DNA of 62,305 nt from Halorubrum tebenquichense DSM 14210 (GCF_000337415.1 NZ_AOJD01000054.1:1-62305); one strand, 5' to 3'; counted from the first letter of the stretch, positions 8,008 to 16,738 are shown. The notes: generated from the sequence alone by a model not told the origin. Program-made: numbers and translations.

Positions 8008-10011
8008 ATGGCGAACGCTCGGGCTCTGCTCGTCCATCCGGACGAGGGGAGCGATCGGATCGAGACGGCGCTCGACGCCGCGGGGTTCGACGTGACGCGC
8101 ACGGAGACCGCGGCGTCCGCCGTCGCGAAGGCGACGACGGGCGAGTACGACTGCGTCGTCAGCGAGTACGCCCTGGATGGCGACGACGGCGTCGCGCTGG
8201 CGACCGCGATCGAGGAGTCCGACGCCGGCATCCCGGTCGTGATGTTCACCGAGACGGACGAGGACGGCGTCCCGGAGGCCGCCTACGAGAACGGCGTCGA
8301 CCGGTTCCTCAAAAAGAACGGCGCGGCGTCGATCGACCGGCTCGTGTCCGACGTGTCGGCCGTCTCCTCCGGCGTGCCGGACTCGGAGCCGCGACAGGAC
8401 GTGTCCGACCACGAGCCGACCGCGACGGAGGTGACGCGGGCCGTCGAGGACGCGCCGATCGGGATCAGCATCAGCGACCCGGACCTCCCCGACTACCCGC
8501 TCGTGTACGTCAACGACGCGTGGCGCGAACACACCGGCTACTCGGTCGAGGAGGTTCTCGGCCGGAACCCGCGGTTCCTCCAGGGCCCGGGGACGGACCC
8601 GGAGACCGTCGAGGAGATCGCGGAGGCGATCGGCAACGAGGAGGAGGTGACCGTCGAGATACGGAACTACCGGCGGGACGGAACCCCGTTCTGGAACGAG
8701 CTGACGGTGGCCCCCGTCTACGACGAGGAGGGCGAGCTCGCCCACTACGTCGGGTTCCAGAACGACGTGAGCGAGCGGAAGGCGGCCGAGCGGCTCGCGG
8801 AGGAGCGCGCCGAGAAGCTCGCGACGGAGCGCCGGGCGCTCGACAGGCTCCTCGGTCGGGTGAACGGACTCCTCAGCGACATCAGCCGGATCCTCGTCGA
8901 GAACTGGGACCCGGACGTGATCCCCGATCGGGTCTGTGAGGTCGTCGCCGACGAGCCGGGGTACGCCGGCGCGTGGATCGGCGAGGTCTCCTCGGCGACC
9001 GGGCGGTTCGAGGTGAACGCCGCGAGCGGCGTGGCGGTCGAGCCGGGAGCGACGTTCGACGTCGCCGAGACCCCGGCCGAGGTCCGGGAGGCGATCGAGA
9101 CGGAGGAGCTCCGGGGCGGCTCGATAGAGGGCGACGGCGGCGGACCGCTCTCGCCGGCGTCCGCCGGCGGGACGCAGCTGCTCGTCGTCCCGCTCACCTA
9201 CGGGAAGCGCCGGTACGGCGTGTTGGGTATCTACGGGAACGGCGCGAACGTCCTCGACCGGCGGGAGCGGAAGGTGTGCGAGTCCGTCGGGAAGATGATC
9301 GCAAACGGCCTCCACTCCGTCGAGACGACGCGGATCCTCACCACCGACCGGGTCTGCGAGATCGTCGTGGAGATCCGCGACCCCTCGTCGACGCTCTCGC
9401 AGATCGCCGACGCGGTCGGCGAGGAGGTCGAACACCTCGGGACGACGCGGCTCGACGACGACGCCGGCGAACTGTACTTCCGAGTCGACGGCAGCGACGT
9501 GGACCTCGACGAGGTCGCGGCGCTGTCGGTGGTCGAGTCGATGCGGCCGGTCTCGGAGACGACCGACGCCGTCAGCTTCGCCGTCACCGTCACCGAGTCG
9601 CCCCCCCTCGCGCGGCTGGCCGACCACGGCGGGATCGTCTCAGAGGCGACCGCGACCGCGGACGCGACGACGCTGACGGTCGAGGCACCGCCCGAGCGCG
9701 ACGTGCGCTCGATCCTCGACGTGTTCCGCGACGAGTACGAGGGGGTCGAGCTCCGGTCGCGCGTCGAGCGCGAGAGCCGCGACCGCACCGTCGCGGAGTT
9801 CGCGGCGGCGGTCGACGAACAGCTCACCGAGCGGCAGCGCGCGGCGCTGAAGACCGCCGAGCTGAACGGCTACTTCGAGTGGCCGCGACCGGTCGACGGC
9901 TCGGAGATCGCGGAGCGGATGGGGATCACCCGGCAGACGTTCCACCAGCACCTCCGGGCCGCCGAGCGGAAGCTGGTCGAGGCGTACGTCGACCCGCGCT
10001 CGGACGAATGA
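8008..10011 (+). CDS. bat: Bat-type transcriptional activator (receiver-LOV/PAS-GAF-HTH10)
   Basis: A 667-residue regulator built like Halobacterium Bat (674 aa). Residues 1-115 form a receiver-like domain in which Glu53 stands where the phosphorylated Asp would be. Residues 145-260 are a LOV-like PAS domain with GRNPRFLQ (185-192), NYRRDGTPFWN and VGFQNDVS. About 280-440 is a GAF domain, followed by the Bat-associated region and a C-terminal HTH (about 605-660, ITRQTFHQHLRAAERK) that binds DNA. The start at 8008 follows accepted Bat N-termini. It lies within 3 kb of the archaerhodopsin gene and is the obvious candidate to bind the site at 4519-4533. The LOV cysteine is replaced by Pro188, so ordinary LOV photochemistry is not expected. 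Confidence 0.88.
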   Translation: MANARALLVHPDEGSDRIETALDAAGFDVTRTETAASAVAKATTGEYDCVVSEYALDGDDGVALATAIEESDAGIPVVMFTETDEDGVPEAAYENGVDRFLKKNGAASIDRLVSDVSAVSSGVPDSEPRQDVSDHEPTATEVTRAVEDAPIGISISDPDLPDYPLVYVNDAWREHTGYSVEEVLGRNPRFLQGPGTDPETVEEIAEAIGNEEEVTVEIRNYRRDGTPFWNELTVAPVYDEEGELAHYVGFQNDVSERKAAERLAEERAEKLATERRALDRLLGRVNGLLSDISRILVENWDPDVIPDRVCEVVADEPGYAGAWIGEVSSATGRFEVNAASGVAVEPGATFDVAETPAEVREAIETEELRGGSIEGDGGGPLSPASAGGTQLLVVPLTYGKRRYGVLGIYGNGANVLDRRERKVCESVGKMIANGLHSVETTRILTTDRVCEIVVEIRDPSSTLSQIADAVGEEVEHLGTTRLDDDAGELYFRVDGSDVDLDEVAALSVVESMRPVSETTDAVSFAVTVTESPPLARLADHGGIVSEATATADATTLTVEAPPERDVRSILDVFRDEYEGVELRSRVERESRDRTVAEFAAAVDEQLTERQRAALKTAELNGYFEWPRPVDGSEIAERMGITRQTFHQHLRAAERKLVEAYVDPRSDE

Positions 10012-10042
10012 CTCGGCGACCGACGGGGGGATCCGAGGAGCG

Positions 10043-10489
10043 ATGAGCGACGACCCGTTCGCCGCGAGCGACGCGATCCTCGTCGCGGCCGACCCCGAGA
10101 CCGTCTTCGCGTTCCTCGACGACCCCGCGAACCACGCGGCGATCACGCCCGGCCTCGCCGACGTGCGGGACGTCGAGCCGCTGGAGAACGGCGGGAAGCG
10201 CCTCTCGTACACCTACCGGATGGCGGGGATGGGGATCGACGGCGAGATCGTCCAGACCGTCCACGACCCGCCCGAGCGCCACGTCTTCGACCTTCGGGGA
10301 CGGCTCACCGGGACCATCGACCTGCGGCTCGCGCCCGCCGAGGGCGAGACGGAACTGACGTACGCCGCGACGTACGGCCTGCCGGAGAACGCGCTCACGA
10401 GGCTCGGCGCACCCGCGATCCGCCGGTTCAACGAGCGGCAGCTCCGGGCGGCGTTAGAGAACGTCGCGGGGCGGTTCGACGACGAGTAG
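10043..10489 (+). CDS. SRPBCC (START-like / CoxG-type) family protein
   Basis: A 148-residue protein with the helix-grip fold pattern of the SRPBCC superfamily: a first strand (AILVAADPETVFAFLDDP), a variable middle, and a long C-terminal helix (FNERQLRAALENVAGRF). These proteins bind hydrophobic ligands in a deep pocket; members near CO dehydrogenase are called CoxG, but no such genes are nearby. It starts 31 bases after the bat stop on the same strand and may be cotranscribed with it. No signal peptide or membrane segment is visible, so it should be cytoplasmic. The ligand is unknown. Confidence 0.75.
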   Translation: MSDDPFAASDAILVAADPETVFAFLDDPANHAAITPGLADVRDVEPLENGGKRLSYTYRMAGMGIDGEIVQTVHDPPERHVFDLRGRLTGTIDLRLAPAEGETELTYAATYGLPENALTRLGAPAIRRFNERQLRAALENVAGRFDDE

Positions 10490-10608
10490 GCGAACCGGGG
10501 AACACGACACCGGAGGGAGTCGGCCGCCGGCGCGCGTCGACCGGGAGATGGCGGGGCGACGGCCCCCGGCGTGCGAACTATTAAGCGTGCGATGTTCCAA
10601 GTGGGGGC

Positions 10609-11757
10609 ATGGATCCGATACCCCTCCAACTCGGTTTCGAGCTCGTGAGCGTCGGCCTGCTCGCGCTGCTTCTCGTGGTCGTCACGCTCTGGCAGTCGTT
10701 CGAGATCGTCGACGCCTACGAGAAGAAGACGCTCACCGTCTTCGGCGAGTACCGGAAGCTGCTCGAACCGGGCATCAACCTCATTCCCCCGTTCGTCTCG
10801 CGGACGTACCCGTTCGACATGCGGACGCAGACGCTCGACGTTCCTCGCCAGGAAGCGATCACTCGGGACAACTCCCCGGTGACCGCCGACGCGGTGGTCT
10901 ACATCAAGGTGATGGACGCAAAGAAGGCGTTCCTCGAAGTGGACGACTACAAGAAGGCGGTCTCGAACCTCGCGCAGACCACGCTCCGCGCGGTGCTGGG
11001 CGACATGGAGCTCGACGACACGCTGAACAAGCGCCAAGAGATCAACGCGAAGATCCGGAAGGAACTGGACGAACCCACAGACGAGTGGGGGATCCGCGTC
11101 GAGAGCGTCGAGGTCCGCGAGGTCAACCCCTCGAAGGACGTCCAGCAGGCGATGGAGCAGCAGACCTCCGCAGAGCGTCGCCGCCGCGCGATGATCCTCG
11201 AAGCGCAGGGTGAACGGCGCTCCGCGGTCGAGCAGGCGGAAGGTGACAAGCAGTCCAACATCATCCGCGCGCAGGGTGAAAAGCAGTCCCAGATCCTCGA
11301 AGCGCAGGGTGACGCGATCTCGACGGTCCTCCGCGCCCGCTCGGCCGAGTCGATGGGCGAGCGCGCCATCATCGAGCGCGGCATGGAGACATTAGAAGAG
11401 ATCGGCAAGGGCGAGTCCACGACGTTCGTCCTCCCGCAGGAGCTGACCAGTCTCGTCGGCCGCTACGGCAAGGCGCTCTCCGGCTCCGACGTTCAGGAGA
11501 TGGAGGGGCTCGACGGGAAGGAGTTCGACGCCGACACCCGGAAGATGCTCGGCCTCGACGACATCGACGAGATCCTCGGGCAGATCGAGGAGTCCGCGGA
11601 GATGGATGTCGAGGAGCTAGAGAAGGAGGCAGAGGCCGTGAAGGCCGGCGACGCCGGCGCGAGCATCAGGTCCGCCGACGAGGTCATCCAAGAGATGGAC
11701 GACGAGGAGGTGGACGCCGGAGTGGAGGCGGACGGCGAAGTGGAGACGGAGAACTGA
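10609..11757 (+). CDS. SPFH/band 7 (stomatin-like) membrane protein
   Basis: A 382-residue protein with one N-terminal membrane helix (about residues 10-30), then a band 7/SPFH domain (about 33-200, including the typical TVFGEYRKLLEPGINLIPPF start). An alanine/glutamate/glutamine-rich coiled coil with AQGE-type repeats (about 200-265) follows, then an acidic tail. Such proteins form large membrane-bound rings or scaffolds that often control proteases or organise membrane patches. A TATA-like actattaagcg ends about 22 bases before the ATG at 10609, so the gene has its own promoter. In many prokaryotes the partner is an NfeD protein; none is adjacent here. Confidence 0.85.
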   Translation: MDPIPLQLGFELVSVGLLALLLVVVTLWQSFEIVDAYEKKTLTVFGEYRKLLEPGINLIPPFVSRTYPFDMRTQTLDVPRQEAITRDNSPVTADAVVYIKVMDAKKAFLEVDDYKKAVSNLAQTTLRAVLGDMELDDTLNKRQEINAKIRKELDEPTDEWGIRVESVEVREVNPSKDVQQAMEQQTSAERRRRAMILEAQGERRSAVEQAEGDKQSNIIRAQGEKQSQILEAQGDAISTVLRARSAESMGERAIIERGMETLEEIGKGESTTFVLPQELTSLVGRYGKALSGSDVQEMEGLDGKEFDADTRKMLGLDDIDEILGQIEESAEMDVEELEKEAEAVKAGDAGASIRSADEVIQEMDDEEVDAGVEADGEVETEN

Positions 11758-11844
11758 CGCGGCGCGAGACGCCGCGAGCGCCGACTTTTCGGACCGAGGT
11801 CCCCGAACGAAGTGCTTTTGTCGAGGCGTAGTCTAACGTGTAGC

Positions 11845-12453
11845 GTGACAGAGGGGTTCGACGGCCGGAAGCGCGAGACGCTCCGGCGGTTCGCCGCGGT
11901 CGGGGCCGCCGCGCCGTTCGTCGGGACGGCGAGCGCGAGCGACGGCGACGACGCCAACGAGACGCGGGAGGCGATCCGCGGCTACGTGCCGACGACCCCC
12001 GGCGCGCACTTCTCGAAGCTCCGCGACGACCTCCGCCTCGGGACCGGGGAGGCGCAGTACCACCTCCGGAAACTGGAGGAGGCCGGCGCGATCGAGTCGG
12101 AGAAGGACGCCGACTACCGGCGCTTTTTCCCGGCGGACCGGTTCGACGAGACGGACAAGCGCGCGCTCGGCTACCTCCGCCGGGAGACGCCGCGCGGGAT
12201 GATCCTCACGCTGTTGCGCGACCCGGAGGCGACCGGGGCCGACCTCGCGAGCGCGCTCGACGTCTCCCGGCCGACGATAAGCGCCGCGGCCGCCGACCTC
12301 GAGGCCGCGGGGCTGTTGGACCGGAGCGACGGCTACGCGCTGACGGAGCCGGAGCGACTGCTCACCCTCGTCGTCCGGTACGCGGACTCCTTCGACGCCG
12401 AGACGGTCGCGTTCGCCGACGACGCCGCGTCGCTGGTCGCGTACGACCCGTGA
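11845..12453 (+). CDS. Double winged-helix transcription regulator with a signal-like N-terminus
   Basis: A 202-residue protein starting at GTG 11845, about 28 bases after a T-rich box, so probably leaderless. Residues 45-110 form one winged helix (HFSKLRDDLRLGTGEAQYHLRKLEEAGAI) and about 120-190 a second (ASALDVSRPTISAAAADLEAAGLL), both of the ArsR/MarR-like type. Odd point: residues 8-32 read like a Tat-type leader, with LRRFAAVG followed by a hydrophobic, Ala-rich stretch ending ASASD. A secreted transcription factor makes little sense, so this may be a membrane tether or an amphipathic segment. Targets are unknown. Confidence 0.75.
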   Translation: MTEGFDGRKRETLRRFAAVGAAAPFVGTASASDGDDANETREAIRGYVPTTPGAHFSKLRDDLRLGTGEAQYHLRKLEEAGAIESEKDADYRRFFPADRFDETDKRALGYLRRETPRGMILTLLRDPEATGADLASALDVSRPTISAAAADLEAAGLLDRSDGYALTEPERLLTLVVRYADSFDAETVAFADDAASLVAYDP

Positions 12454-12502
12454 CGCGCGCCGCGGGTGAAAGGGTCGACCGAACCGCGAGGGCGACCGCC
12501 GG

Positions 12503-12757
12503 TCAGGCGGTGACCATCCACGTCGTGCCCGACGAGTAGCCCCACTTCTCCACGTCGACATCGGTGGCCGCGTCGGCGACGGCTCCCATGTTCGCGCCGA
12601 CCTCCTTCGCCGAGAGGTCGAGGTCGTCGGCGATCAGCCGCGACTTGAAGTACGTGCGGTCGGCCGCGTTCTCGCGGAGGTACCGCAGGATGCGGGCCTG
12701 CTTCGCGGAGAGGCCGGCCGATTCGGCTGCGACCGCGTCCGGGTGGGCAGTGCTCAT
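12503..12757 (-). CDS. DUF7123-type small winged-helix protein
   Basis: An 84-residue protein with a winged-helix-like middle (LSAKQARILRYLRENAADRTYFKSRLIADDLDLSAKEVGANMG) and the conserved ending EKWGYSSGTTWMVTA, which I associate with the haloarchaeal DUF7123 family. A longer frame upstream to 13165 exists but is a shadow of the neighbouring gene. The ATG at 12757 gives the usual family length. It is probably a DNA-binding protein or an RNA-associated helper; no target is known. The 150 bases upstream hold its promoter region (rc of taaggcggttgg) and nothing else obvious. Confidence 0.8.
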   Translation of the reverse strand: MSTAHPDAVAAESAGLSAKQARILRYLRENAADRTYFKSRLIADDLDLSAKEVGANMGAVADAATDVDVEKWGYSSGTTWMVTA

Positions 12758-12909
12758 ACGCGGATCAGGTCCGCGTCCAGCATAAGGCGGTTGGTAGGTC
12801 GGGTTAACACGACGCGGTCGGGCGGTTTTGCCGAGATCCAAGGCGGGGAGCGACGGCCCGACCCCCGCGTTTAGGTACGGTCTTCGAACCCGTTCGGCCG
12901 GGGGTCGGG

Positions 12910-13503
12910 TCAGTACAACTCCGAGACGAACGGACCGAGCGCGCCGCTCACCGCGGCCGCGAGCGCCTCGGCGCGGTCGACGCGGCCGGCGGTGAGCGCG
13001 CCCGCCGCCCCGCCGCGCGTCGCGACGCCGTCCGTGCCGAGTCGGTCGTCGATCACGGGGCCGAGCTCCTCGCCGTCGTCGATCCGGGCGGCGACGTCCG
13101 CCGGGAGCGCGAGACTCGGCCCGGCGGCGCGCCCGACGCGGTCGCCGTCCGTCACCGCCGCCCACATGATCAGGTAGCGGCCGTCGGCCCCGTCGAAGCC
13201 GGCGACGCCGCCCTCGATCCCGACGCCGAGGTCGAACGCCGCGGGGTCGTCACCCCGCAGTCCCGCGGTTTCCTCCTCCGGTTCCGCTTCGAGGACCGCC
13301 GCGGCCCGGTTCTCCGCGCCGGCGACGGTCTCCGCGTGGCCGGTCGGCTGTTCGCTCACGCCGGAGTCGACGGGCACCGACTCGATCGCGACGCCCGTCG
13401 GGTCGCCCGGGAGGTCCGCGTCCGCCGCGGCTCCGAGCGCCAGTTCGACCGCGCGCCGCTTCACCGGGTTCCCGCTGCCGACGCCGACTCGCAGGGTCGT
13501 CAT
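12910..13503 (-). CDS. DUF84 family inosine/xanthosine triphosphatase
   Basis: A 197-residue YjjX-like NTPase that would hydrolyse damaged purine triphosphates (ITP, XTP) and keep them out of nucleic acids. It opens TLRVGVGSGNPVKRRAVELA, the family phosphate-binding loop, and has VDSGVSEQPTGHAETVAGAENRA and DLGVGIEGGV, the substrate and metal-binding stretches. The tail DRLGTDGVATRGGAAGALTAGRVDRAEAL is also typical. Its ATG overlaps the stop of the upstream BtuF-like gene by four bases (ATGA), so the two are translationally coupled, although their functions look unrelated. Confidence 0.85.
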   Translation of the reverse strand: MTTLRVGVGSGNPVKRRAVELALGAAADADLPGDPTGVAIESVPVDSGVSEQPTGHAETVAGAENRAAAVLEAEPEEETAGLRGDDPAAFDLGVGIEGGVAGFDGADGRYLIMWAAVTDGDRVGRAAGPSLALPADVAARIDDGEELGPVIDDRLGTDGVATRGGAAGALTAGRVDRAEALAAAVSGALGPFVSELY

Positions 13504-14297
13504 GCGCGGTCGTCGTCGCCGGGGGGCGAAAACGCCTCGGGATGGAGCAACCGCGCCAGCCGCTCGACGCCGTCGAGGAGGGCGGGGCTCGGCTGGTTGA
13601 GGAGCGAGTCGTCGATCACGCTGACGGGGGCGTCGATCCAGTCGCGCGACGCCACCGTCTCGGGGTCGACGCGGTCGCCGTGCCCGCAGACGTGGACCAC
13701 GACCCGCTCGGGGTCGGCCCGCTCGACCGCGCCGGGGTCGACCTCGCGGGAGCGCTCGCCCGAGTCGACGAACGGGTAGCGCCCGCCCGCGGCGCGGACC
13801 GCGTCGGGGACCCAGTTGCCGGCGGCCATCGGCGGGTCGGACCACTCCTCGCAGTAGACGGTCGGGCGGGGGCGGTCGGCGACGGCGTCGGCGATCCGGT
13901 CGAGTCGGTCGCGCGCGTCGGCCGCGAGTCGCTCGCCCGCCTCGGGGCGGCCCACGTCGCTCCCGCGGGCGGCGAACCCGTCGACGGCGTCGTCGAGGGT
14001 GGCCGGCTCGCGGTGCGCGACGTCGAAGCCGCGGTCGCGGCAGTCGGCGGCGAGGTTCTCCTGAAGCGCGTCGCTCGTGAGGACGACGTCGGGGTCGAGG
14101 GCGGCGACGCGGTCGAGGTCTGGGTTCAGCCACCCGCCGACGACGGTCGCGGGATCGTCGCCGTGCGCGGAGCCGCCCGGCGCGTCGTCGGGGAGGTCGC
14201 AGTGGGCGGTGACGCCGACGAGCCGGTCGGCCGCGCCGAGCGCGGCGACCGTCGCGGTCGCGCTCGGGGCGAGCGAGACGACGCGGGGCGTAGACAT
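13500..14297 (-). CDS. BtuF-like periplasmic-binding-fold protein without signal peptide (cobalamin/Fe-siderophore type)
   Basis: A 265-residue two-lobed binding-protein fold: STPRVVSLAPSATATVAALG at the N-terminus, the second-lobe entry DPDVVLTSDALQENLAADC, and a final lobe with WIDAPVSVIDDSLLNQPSPALLDGVERL. Homologues are annotated as cobalamin-binding (BtuF) or iron-chelate-binding proteins. No Tat or Sec signal or lipobox is seen at the chosen ATG (14297), so this version is apparently cytoplasmic, and no ABC permease or ATPase is adjacent. It may act in metal or cofactor handling inside the cell rather than in uptake. Upstream lies about 200 bases shared with tfb on the other strand. Confidence 0.78.
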   Translation of the reverse strand: MSTPRVVSLAPSATATVAALGAADRLVGVTAHCDLPDDAPGGSAHGDDPATVVGGWLNPDLDRVAALDPDVVLTSDALQENLAADCRDRGFDVAHREPATLDDAVDGFAARGSDVGRPEAGERLAADARDRLDRIADAVADRPRPTVYCEEWSDPPMAAGNWVPDAVRAAGGRYPFVDSGERSREVDPGAVERADPERVVVHVCGHGDRVDPETVASRDWIDAPVSVIDDSLLNQPSPALLDGVERLARLLHPEAFSPPGDDDRA

Positions 14298-14502
14298 GCC
14301 GTTCGCTCCGGCCGCGACCGTCTCAACGGTTTCGGTCCAGACGGGGGCGGGCGGCCCCGAGCGCGGACGCCGAAAACACGTGATAGATCGTGTCCTTTCG
14401 TCGGGTTTCGAGCGACACGTTCCGGTCGTTTTAAGTTGTGTTCCGTCGACGGTAAACTAAGATCGCTCTCGGGCAGTTTCAGTTTCCGGGGGCAACCGAG
14501 CT

Positions 14503-15477
14503 ATGAGTGAACGACTACACACACGGGGGAGTCGCTCCCGAACGGAGACGAACGAGGAGGAATCGGAAGACACCGACGAGACGCTGAGCTGTCCGGAGTG
14601 CGGCGGGCACGTCATCAACGACGAGGAACACGGCGAGACGGTCTGTAGCGACTGCGGGCTCGTCGTCGAGGCGGACTCGGTCGACCGGGGGCCGGAGTGG
14701 CGCGCGTTCGACTCCCGCGAGAAGGACGAGAAGAGCCGCGTCGGGGCCCCGACTACCAACACGATGCACGACAAGGGGCTCTCGACGAACATCGACTGGC
14801 GCGACAAGGACGCGTACGGGCGCTCCCTCGGCGCGCGCCAGCGCCAGAAGATGCAGCGGCTCCGCAAGTGGAACGAGCGGTTCCGCACCCGCGACTCCAA
14901 GGAGCGCAACCTGAAACAGGCGCTCGGCGAGATCGACCGCATGGCCTCCGCGCAGGGGCTCCCGGACAACGTCCGCGAGACGGCCTCGGTCATCTACCGC
15001 CGCGCGCTCGACGAGGATCTGCTTCCCGGCCGCTCCATCGAGGGCGTCTCCACCTCCTGCGTGTACGCCGCCGCGCGGATGGCCGGCGTCCCGCGCTCGC
15101 TCGACGAGATCGCCGACGTGTCGCGCGTCGAGAAGGCCGAGATCGCCCGGACGTACCGCTACGTCGTCCGCGAGCTCAAGCTCGAAGTGAAGCCGGCCGA
15201 CCCCGAGCAGTACGTCCCCCGGTTCGCCTCCGACCTCGAACTGTCGGAGGAGTCCGAGATGCGCGCGAAGAGCCTGCTCCGCAACGCGAAGGAGAAGGGC
15301 GTCCACTCGGGCAAGTCGCCGGTCGGACTCGCCGCGGCCGCCGTCTACGCCGCCGCGCTGCTGACGAACGAGAAGACGACGCAGGCCGCGGTGTCGGAGG
15401 TCGCCGACATCTCCGAGGTCACCATCCGGAACCGGTACCACGAGCTCCTCGAAGCCGAGGACGGCCTCGTCGCGTAA
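14503..15477 (+). CDS. tfb: Transcription initiation factor IIB
   Basis: A 324-residue archaeal TFB, which bridges TBP on the TATA box and RNA polymerase. Residues 30-55 form the zinc ribbon (CPECGGHV...CSDCGLV), followed by the B-reader/linker (GPEWRAFDSREKDEKSRVGAPTT) and two cyclin-like repeats (about 130-215 and 225-320) with the DNA-contacting EVTIRNRYHELLEA near the end. Haloarchaea carry several TFBs; this one has the full-length, canonical structure, but I cannot tell which paralogue it is. The leader is long (a TATA-like cgttttaag lies about 75 bases upstream), so expression may be controlled after initiation. Confidence 0.95.
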   Translation: MSERLHTRGSRSRTETNEEESEDTDETLSCPECGGHVINDEEHGETVCSDCGLVVEADSVDRGPEWRAFDSREKDEKSRVGAPTTNTMHDKGLSTNIDWRDKDAYGRSLGARQRQKMQRLRKWNERFRTRDSKERNLKQALGEIDRMASAQGLPDNVRETASVIYRRALDEDLLPGRSIEGVSTSCVYAAARMAGVPRSLDEIADVSRVEKAEIARTYRYVVRELKLEVKPADPEQYVPRFASDLELSEESEMRAKSLLRNAKEKGVHSGKSPVGLAAAAVYAAALLTNEKTTQAAVSEVADISEVTIRNRYHELLEAEDGLVA

Positions 15478-15562
15478 GTCGATCGCACTTTTCCGACCCG
15501 TTTCGACCCCGCCGACCGTTCCAACCCGACCAGCTAAGTCGCCGGCCGCGGAACGGCCGCGT

Positions 15563-16282
15563 ATGTTCGAGGAGTTCGTTCTCGCCGCCAGCACGGCCGA
15601 CCTCTCGGAGGAGCCGGCGGCCCGCGAACACGCCGACGCGGTGGAGTTCCGGATGGACCTGGCGGACGCGCCGCTCGACCAGCTGGCGGCCTACGACGGC
15701 GACCTCCCGCTGCTCGTCACGAACCGCGCGTCGTGGGAGGGCGGCGAGGCCGACGGGCTCGGTCGGTACGACGCGCTCTCGGACGCGATCGGGAACGGCG
15801 CGGTCGCCGCCGTCGACGTCGAACTCGCGGCGCTGCGCGGGACGCACCCGGACCCGGCCGAGGCGTCGCACGCGACCGCGCTGCGCGAGGCGGCCCGCGA
15901 GGCCGGCGTCGACGTGGTCGCCTCCGTCCACGACTTCGAGTCGACCCCCGAGCCGGCCGCGCTCGTCGACCTGCTGACAGAGGCCGCGAGCGAGGGCGAC
16001 GTGGGGAAGTTGGCGACGACCGCGACCGCCCCGCGAGACGCGCTCGCCATGCTGGAGGCCACCCACGAGGCGACCGCCGCCGGCCACCGCGTCGCGACCA
16101 TGTGTATGGGCGAGGCGGGTCGCCACACCCGCGCGGTCGCGCCCGTCTACGGCTCGAAAATCGGGTACGCGCCCGTCGACGCCGCGGACGCGACCGCGCC
16201 CGGCCAGTACCCCCTCGCGACGCTCCGGCGGCTCGTGGACGACCTGAGAGGTGGCGACGCGGAGATACCCGACGGCGACTGA
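15563..16282 (+). CDS. aroD: 3-dehydroquinate dehydratase, type I
   Basis: A 239-residue class I dehydroquinase, which converts 3-dehydroquinate to 3-dehydroshikimate in aromatic amino acid synthesis through a Schiff base. The catalytic His123 (VHDF) and Schiff-base Lys149 (GKLA) are both present, as are the barrel strands EFRMDLA and MGEAGRHTR. The start at 15563 gives a normal length. The gene stands alone downstream of tfb, and repeat element A begins 11 bases after its stop. Confidence 0.93.
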   Translation: MFEEFVLAASTADLSEEPAAREHADAVEFRMDLADAPLDQLAAYDGDLPLLVTNRASWEGGEADGLGRYDALSDAIGNGAVAAVDVELAALRGTHPDPAEASHATALREAAREAGVDVVASVHDFESTPEPAALVDLLTEAASEGDVGKLATTATAPRDALAMLEATHEATAAGHRVATMCMGEAGRHTRAVAPVYGSKIGYAPVDAADATAPGQYPLATLRRLVDDLRGGDAEIPDGD

Positions 16283-16292
16283 ACCGACTTCC

Positions 16293-16626
16293 GCGGTGGC
16301 GCGTGCCTGCGAGCGCCCGAAGGGCGCGAGGAGCACGCGCGAGGGAGTCGCGAGCGCGCGGGCGACCGAAGGGAGCCCCGAGCGAGCGACGAGGCTGGGG
16401 AGGCGTGAGGTGCGGGGCTGTGCCGGGTGGGACTCGAAGGGGCAGCCGCGAGGCGGGCGTAGACGACGCAAGGACCGCAACGAGGGAGCGACAGCGACCG
16501 AGTGAGGACCACAGCGAGTGTACGTCCGCCTCGCGGCTGGGGCTTCGGCGGTGTTCGCGCCGATCGGAGATTCACAACCGGTTACACTCTCTTACAGCTG
16601 ATCGACTGGAGCTTCGGAGGCGTTCA
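16293..16626 (+). repeat. Intergenic structured repeat, copy A
   Basis: One of three related elements in the window. It starts with GCGGTGGCG (16293), as the other copies do, and contains a block gaggctggggaggcgtgagg. Two arms, 16435-16461 and 16521-16547, pair over 27 bases: an outer 5-bp stem, a GGG/GGG internal loop (16440-16442 and 16540-16542), then a 19-bp inner stem with one G-T wobble, closed by a 59-base loop. A diverged second copy of the right-arm end (gactggagcttcgg, about 16604-16617) follows 69 bases later. No credible protein is encoded. It lies between aroD and the rhomboid gene, so it could also mark the end of the aroD transcript. Confidence 0.75.
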
Positions 16627-16738
16627 CGGGTGTGTTACCGGGGTTTTCTTTTCAGCCACCACGACGGCCGCTAACTGTCGCTCAGAAGACCGAGTAAAGA
16701 GCCAAACCGCTTTACGACCGCCCCCGTAAGAGTCGCCA

